Shown here: positions 61,825 through 64,000 of the stretch, piece after piece | How positions within the stretch are numbered: position 1 is the first letter of the stretch | Layout: each line of letters opens with the position of its first letter | DNA from: Steinernema hermaphroditum | Taxonomy: Eukaryota > Nematoda > Chromadorea > Rhabditida > Steinernematidae | Direction: 5' to 3' | DNA: 64,000 nucleotides | Assembly: GCA_030435675.1 (NCBI GenBank) | Contig: CM059622.1 | Coordinates: forward strand, 9,486,001 to 9,550,000 | Made by a program: the position numbers and the translations under genes | Notes under the pieces: model-generated | Seen by the model: only the letters and a program-made list of their open reading frames with translations | The model's database searches: none | What the model was told of the DNA's origin: nothing

Positions 61825-64000
61825 ATGGATCACACCGCAGCAAACAGAGGCATGATCTCTTTCTTTTCGAACAAGGATGTTCACAACGTGGGACCATCAA
61901 CCTCTCGTGATTCTGCGAACGACGGTTCGGTCGATGAAAAAACGCACAGAGGTGCCCTTTGATCGCGAATGTACCTTCCACACTTGTGTTTTAGAACTGT
62001 TAATTATGATCGAAAGGTATCTACGGAACAGTACCTGTCAAGAAGCGGCCGCAAAGCTACGGCAGGAGATGGAGAGCCAGAAGTTATTGCCAGTCAGGCT
62101 TGACTATACCGGGCAGGCACACAACAGGAGATTCGATGAATTCGTGTGTTCCACTTCTCATAATGCCCGCAAAACTCTCGAGTATTTAGGATCACCTAGC
62201 GCCAGGCACGGGCAAAGAACTGATTGACATCGCCCTCAGGCTGTTCCGACTTCAAAACGACCTCATTCCTCGATGGAACCTGGTTAACGGGGCACCTTTG
62301 AGATTCATTACGTCCAAGAAGCAAAGCCTAGTGAGAACAAACGGTAACGGTGTGCTACCCTATGTTGTAGTAACCTCTTCATTCAGTCTGTGAAAAGCCG
62401 ACTCTGCTGGAGATCACGTCGTCCCGACCAAATGTTGCCGCTGTGAAGAAGATGAACCTTACGAAGTGAGTTAGGAGCAGTTCGCTCAACAATGACTTTC
62501 CTCTCGTTTAGTCGGCTTACCGCACGTGAGCTTGGAGGACGTGTAGGGTCCTATCTGACTCTGCCATTTTCGCTGTTCACTCAGCTGAGAGTTACTCATC
62601 GTGTGCTGGGTCACCTTTCGCCGATTTTTTGCGTCGCCTTTGACAGAACTGGTCGTTTTGTGTTTACGGGTGCAGACGACTGCCTCGTCAAAGTGTGGGA
62701 TGTGGAGAAGGGCACACTTCGCTTCACCTTCAGAGGACATGAACGCGAACTCACCGACATATCCGTGAACCACGAGAACACGATGCTAGCGACAGGATCC
62801 ATCGACAAGACTGTCCGGTATGCCCTAGTCACGTGCACAGAACACAGATTTCCTCCTTGAAGGGTATTTTGCTTGCGTTCGGGGAAGACCCTGGAAGTCT
62901 TCAGCAAGCATACCGCTCAGCTCACCGTCGTCAAGTTCTTACCGTACGTCAGCGACAACGATCGGTATTTGATGTCCACAGGAAATGACGGAACCGTGAA
63001 CTTCTACAAGTGGAACGTTGTCACAAGCGAATTCGAGTAACCACGCCTTCTCGTTGAATCAACCTTACTGTAGTCATAGGCAACCGGTACAGTTCCAAGA
63101 ACGGGACGTTCCCAATCAGCGCATCGTGTCGCACTGCCACAGCCCGGGTGGCACGTTCGCCGCCTTCGGCGATACATGCCGGAGTATCCGGATCTTCCGC
63201 ATCTCCCCCAGTGGGGTATCCAAGCTGGTTGTGCTTACGGCACACAATGTAAGATGCTTGTGTATTCGCGACTGACTAACAAACATGTTCAGGATCGAGT
63301 GGACAGCATGGAGTGGGCAAACAGTGGACTGAAGTTCCTCAGTGGTAGTAAGGATGGAGTCGCCAAGGTGTGGGTGTTGAAAAACGGTAAATTCCACTCC
63401 ACTGACTTGATTGTCGAGTAAGCGCACGTTTCCCGATCCACCATACACCGTGGTTCAGAGATACGACCAACTCGAACAAGAAGAACGCCTACCGCCTAAC
63501 GATCTTGAACTGGACCAAAGACGATTCAGCTGTAGTTACAGCGGGAACGGACCGTCTTATCCGAATATGGAATTGGAAGAGCGGGGTTGTACGCCATGTT
63601 GTCAAGGGGCACGACGCAGAAGCCTATGTGGTACTTCCCCATCCTATTTACCACAACTATGTGCTCAGCGCCGGGTACGATGGCTTCATCATGGTATGGC
63701 TCCATTGGCCCGATGAATCAGCAATCAGTTCGCCATTTAGCTATGGGATGTGACGACAGGGAAGCTCGTGAAGACTGTAAAGGACACCAACGACAGCCAG
63801 GTGAACACAGTACTCTTCGACATGGCCATATCGCCCGATGGAACGAGAGTTGCTGCCGTGGACTGCCAAGGCTGCCTGCTGATGCTCGGAATCAACGACC
63901 ACACGATAACGGGATCCGTGCCCGACGAGCAGTTCTTCGACACCGACTACAGGGAGCTGCTCTTCGACGAACACGGCTTCACCCTTGACGCCTGCACAGA
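61825..64000 (+). CDS. BRWD/PHIP-type WD-repeat protein, 5' part, cut by the window end
   Basis: Ten exons: 61825-61951, 61995-62143, 62190-62343, 62387-62465, 62512-62817, 62863-63036, 63080-63248, 63293-63417, 63459-63693, 63741-64000+. BRWD/PHIP proteins are nuclear CUL4 adaptors and chromatin readers, with WD repeats then two bromodomains; the bromodomains would lie beyond the window. The N-terminal helical block ELLIMIERYLRNSTCQEAAA and KLLPVRLDYTGQAHNRRFDE matches the family. Then RLTARELGGRVGSYLTLPFS leads into WD repeats: HLSPIFCVAFDRTGRFVFTG, ADDCLVKVWDVE, HERELTDISVNHENTMLATG, VDSMEWANSGLKFLSGSKDG, DRLIRIWNWKSG, and VLSAGYDGFIMVWDV. The start is the first ATG in phase. Confidence 0.88.

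Overview
The window is eukaryotic nuclear DNA, most likely from a rhabditid-type nematode. Genes are split by many very short introns (about 38-50 bases, GT..TTTCAG), and nearly every host gene has a clear Caenorhabditis counterpart (lev-11, tom-1, ran-3, uev-1, rps-10, rpl-24, usp-48, mrps-30). Species cannot be fixed from sequence alone. All protein names come from motif recognition by eye; exon borders were chosen so that splice phases close, and the summed exon lengths divide by three.

Layout. 0-5 kb: 3' part of a USP48-type deubiquitinase and a complete mitoribosomal mL65/MRPS30 gene (+). 5-10.2 kb: a complete tropomyosin gene (-) with two promoters and four arrays of alternative exons (2, 3, 3 and 3 copies). 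12.8-16.5 kb: a secreted phospholipase A2-like gene and an unrecognised 268-residue protein (+). 18.8-24.4 kb: tomosyn (+). 26-28.3 kb: divergent ribosomal protein genes eS10 (-) and eL24 (+). 28.4-30.7 kb: an unrecognised multi-pass membrane protein (+). 33-34.7 kb: RCC1/ran-3 (-). 52.8-55.9 kb: a SCAF4/SCAF8-type CID+RRM protein (-). 60.3 kb: a UEV ubiquitin-conjugating variant (+). 61.8 kb to the end: the 5' part of a BRWD/PHIP WD-repeat protein (+). Two small cysteine-rich secreted peptides (30.9 and 50.6 kb, both -) look like paralogues.

Between these host genes lies a dense transposon landscape, most of it datable by target-site duplications readable in the sequence. The core is 35.2-47.7 kb: a satellite-like repeat array broken by an RTE-type retrotransposon, a short retroposon, a Merlin-type DNA transposon (8-bp TSD), a maT-type mariner inside that Merlin (TA), a solo LTR inside the mariner transposase (4-bp TSD), and a 4.87-kb Mutator-like element with its own embedded RTE fragment. 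Further Mutator-like, hAT-like, TA-target and foldback elements sit at 24.8, 28.8, 31.4, 49.2, 51.2, 56.8 and 57.7 kb. Several have arms made of minisatellites or carry apparent pieces of other sequence.

The host genes are mainly housekeeping (translation, ubiquitin, nuclear transport, RNA 3'-end control) or muscle and synapse genes. I see no operon-like functional cluster, although the usp-48/mrps-30 pair is same-strand and fairly close. The most striking features are the combinatorial tropomyosin gene, the paired cysteine-rich peptides, the four-deep transposon nest, and foldback elements that may capture host sequence.
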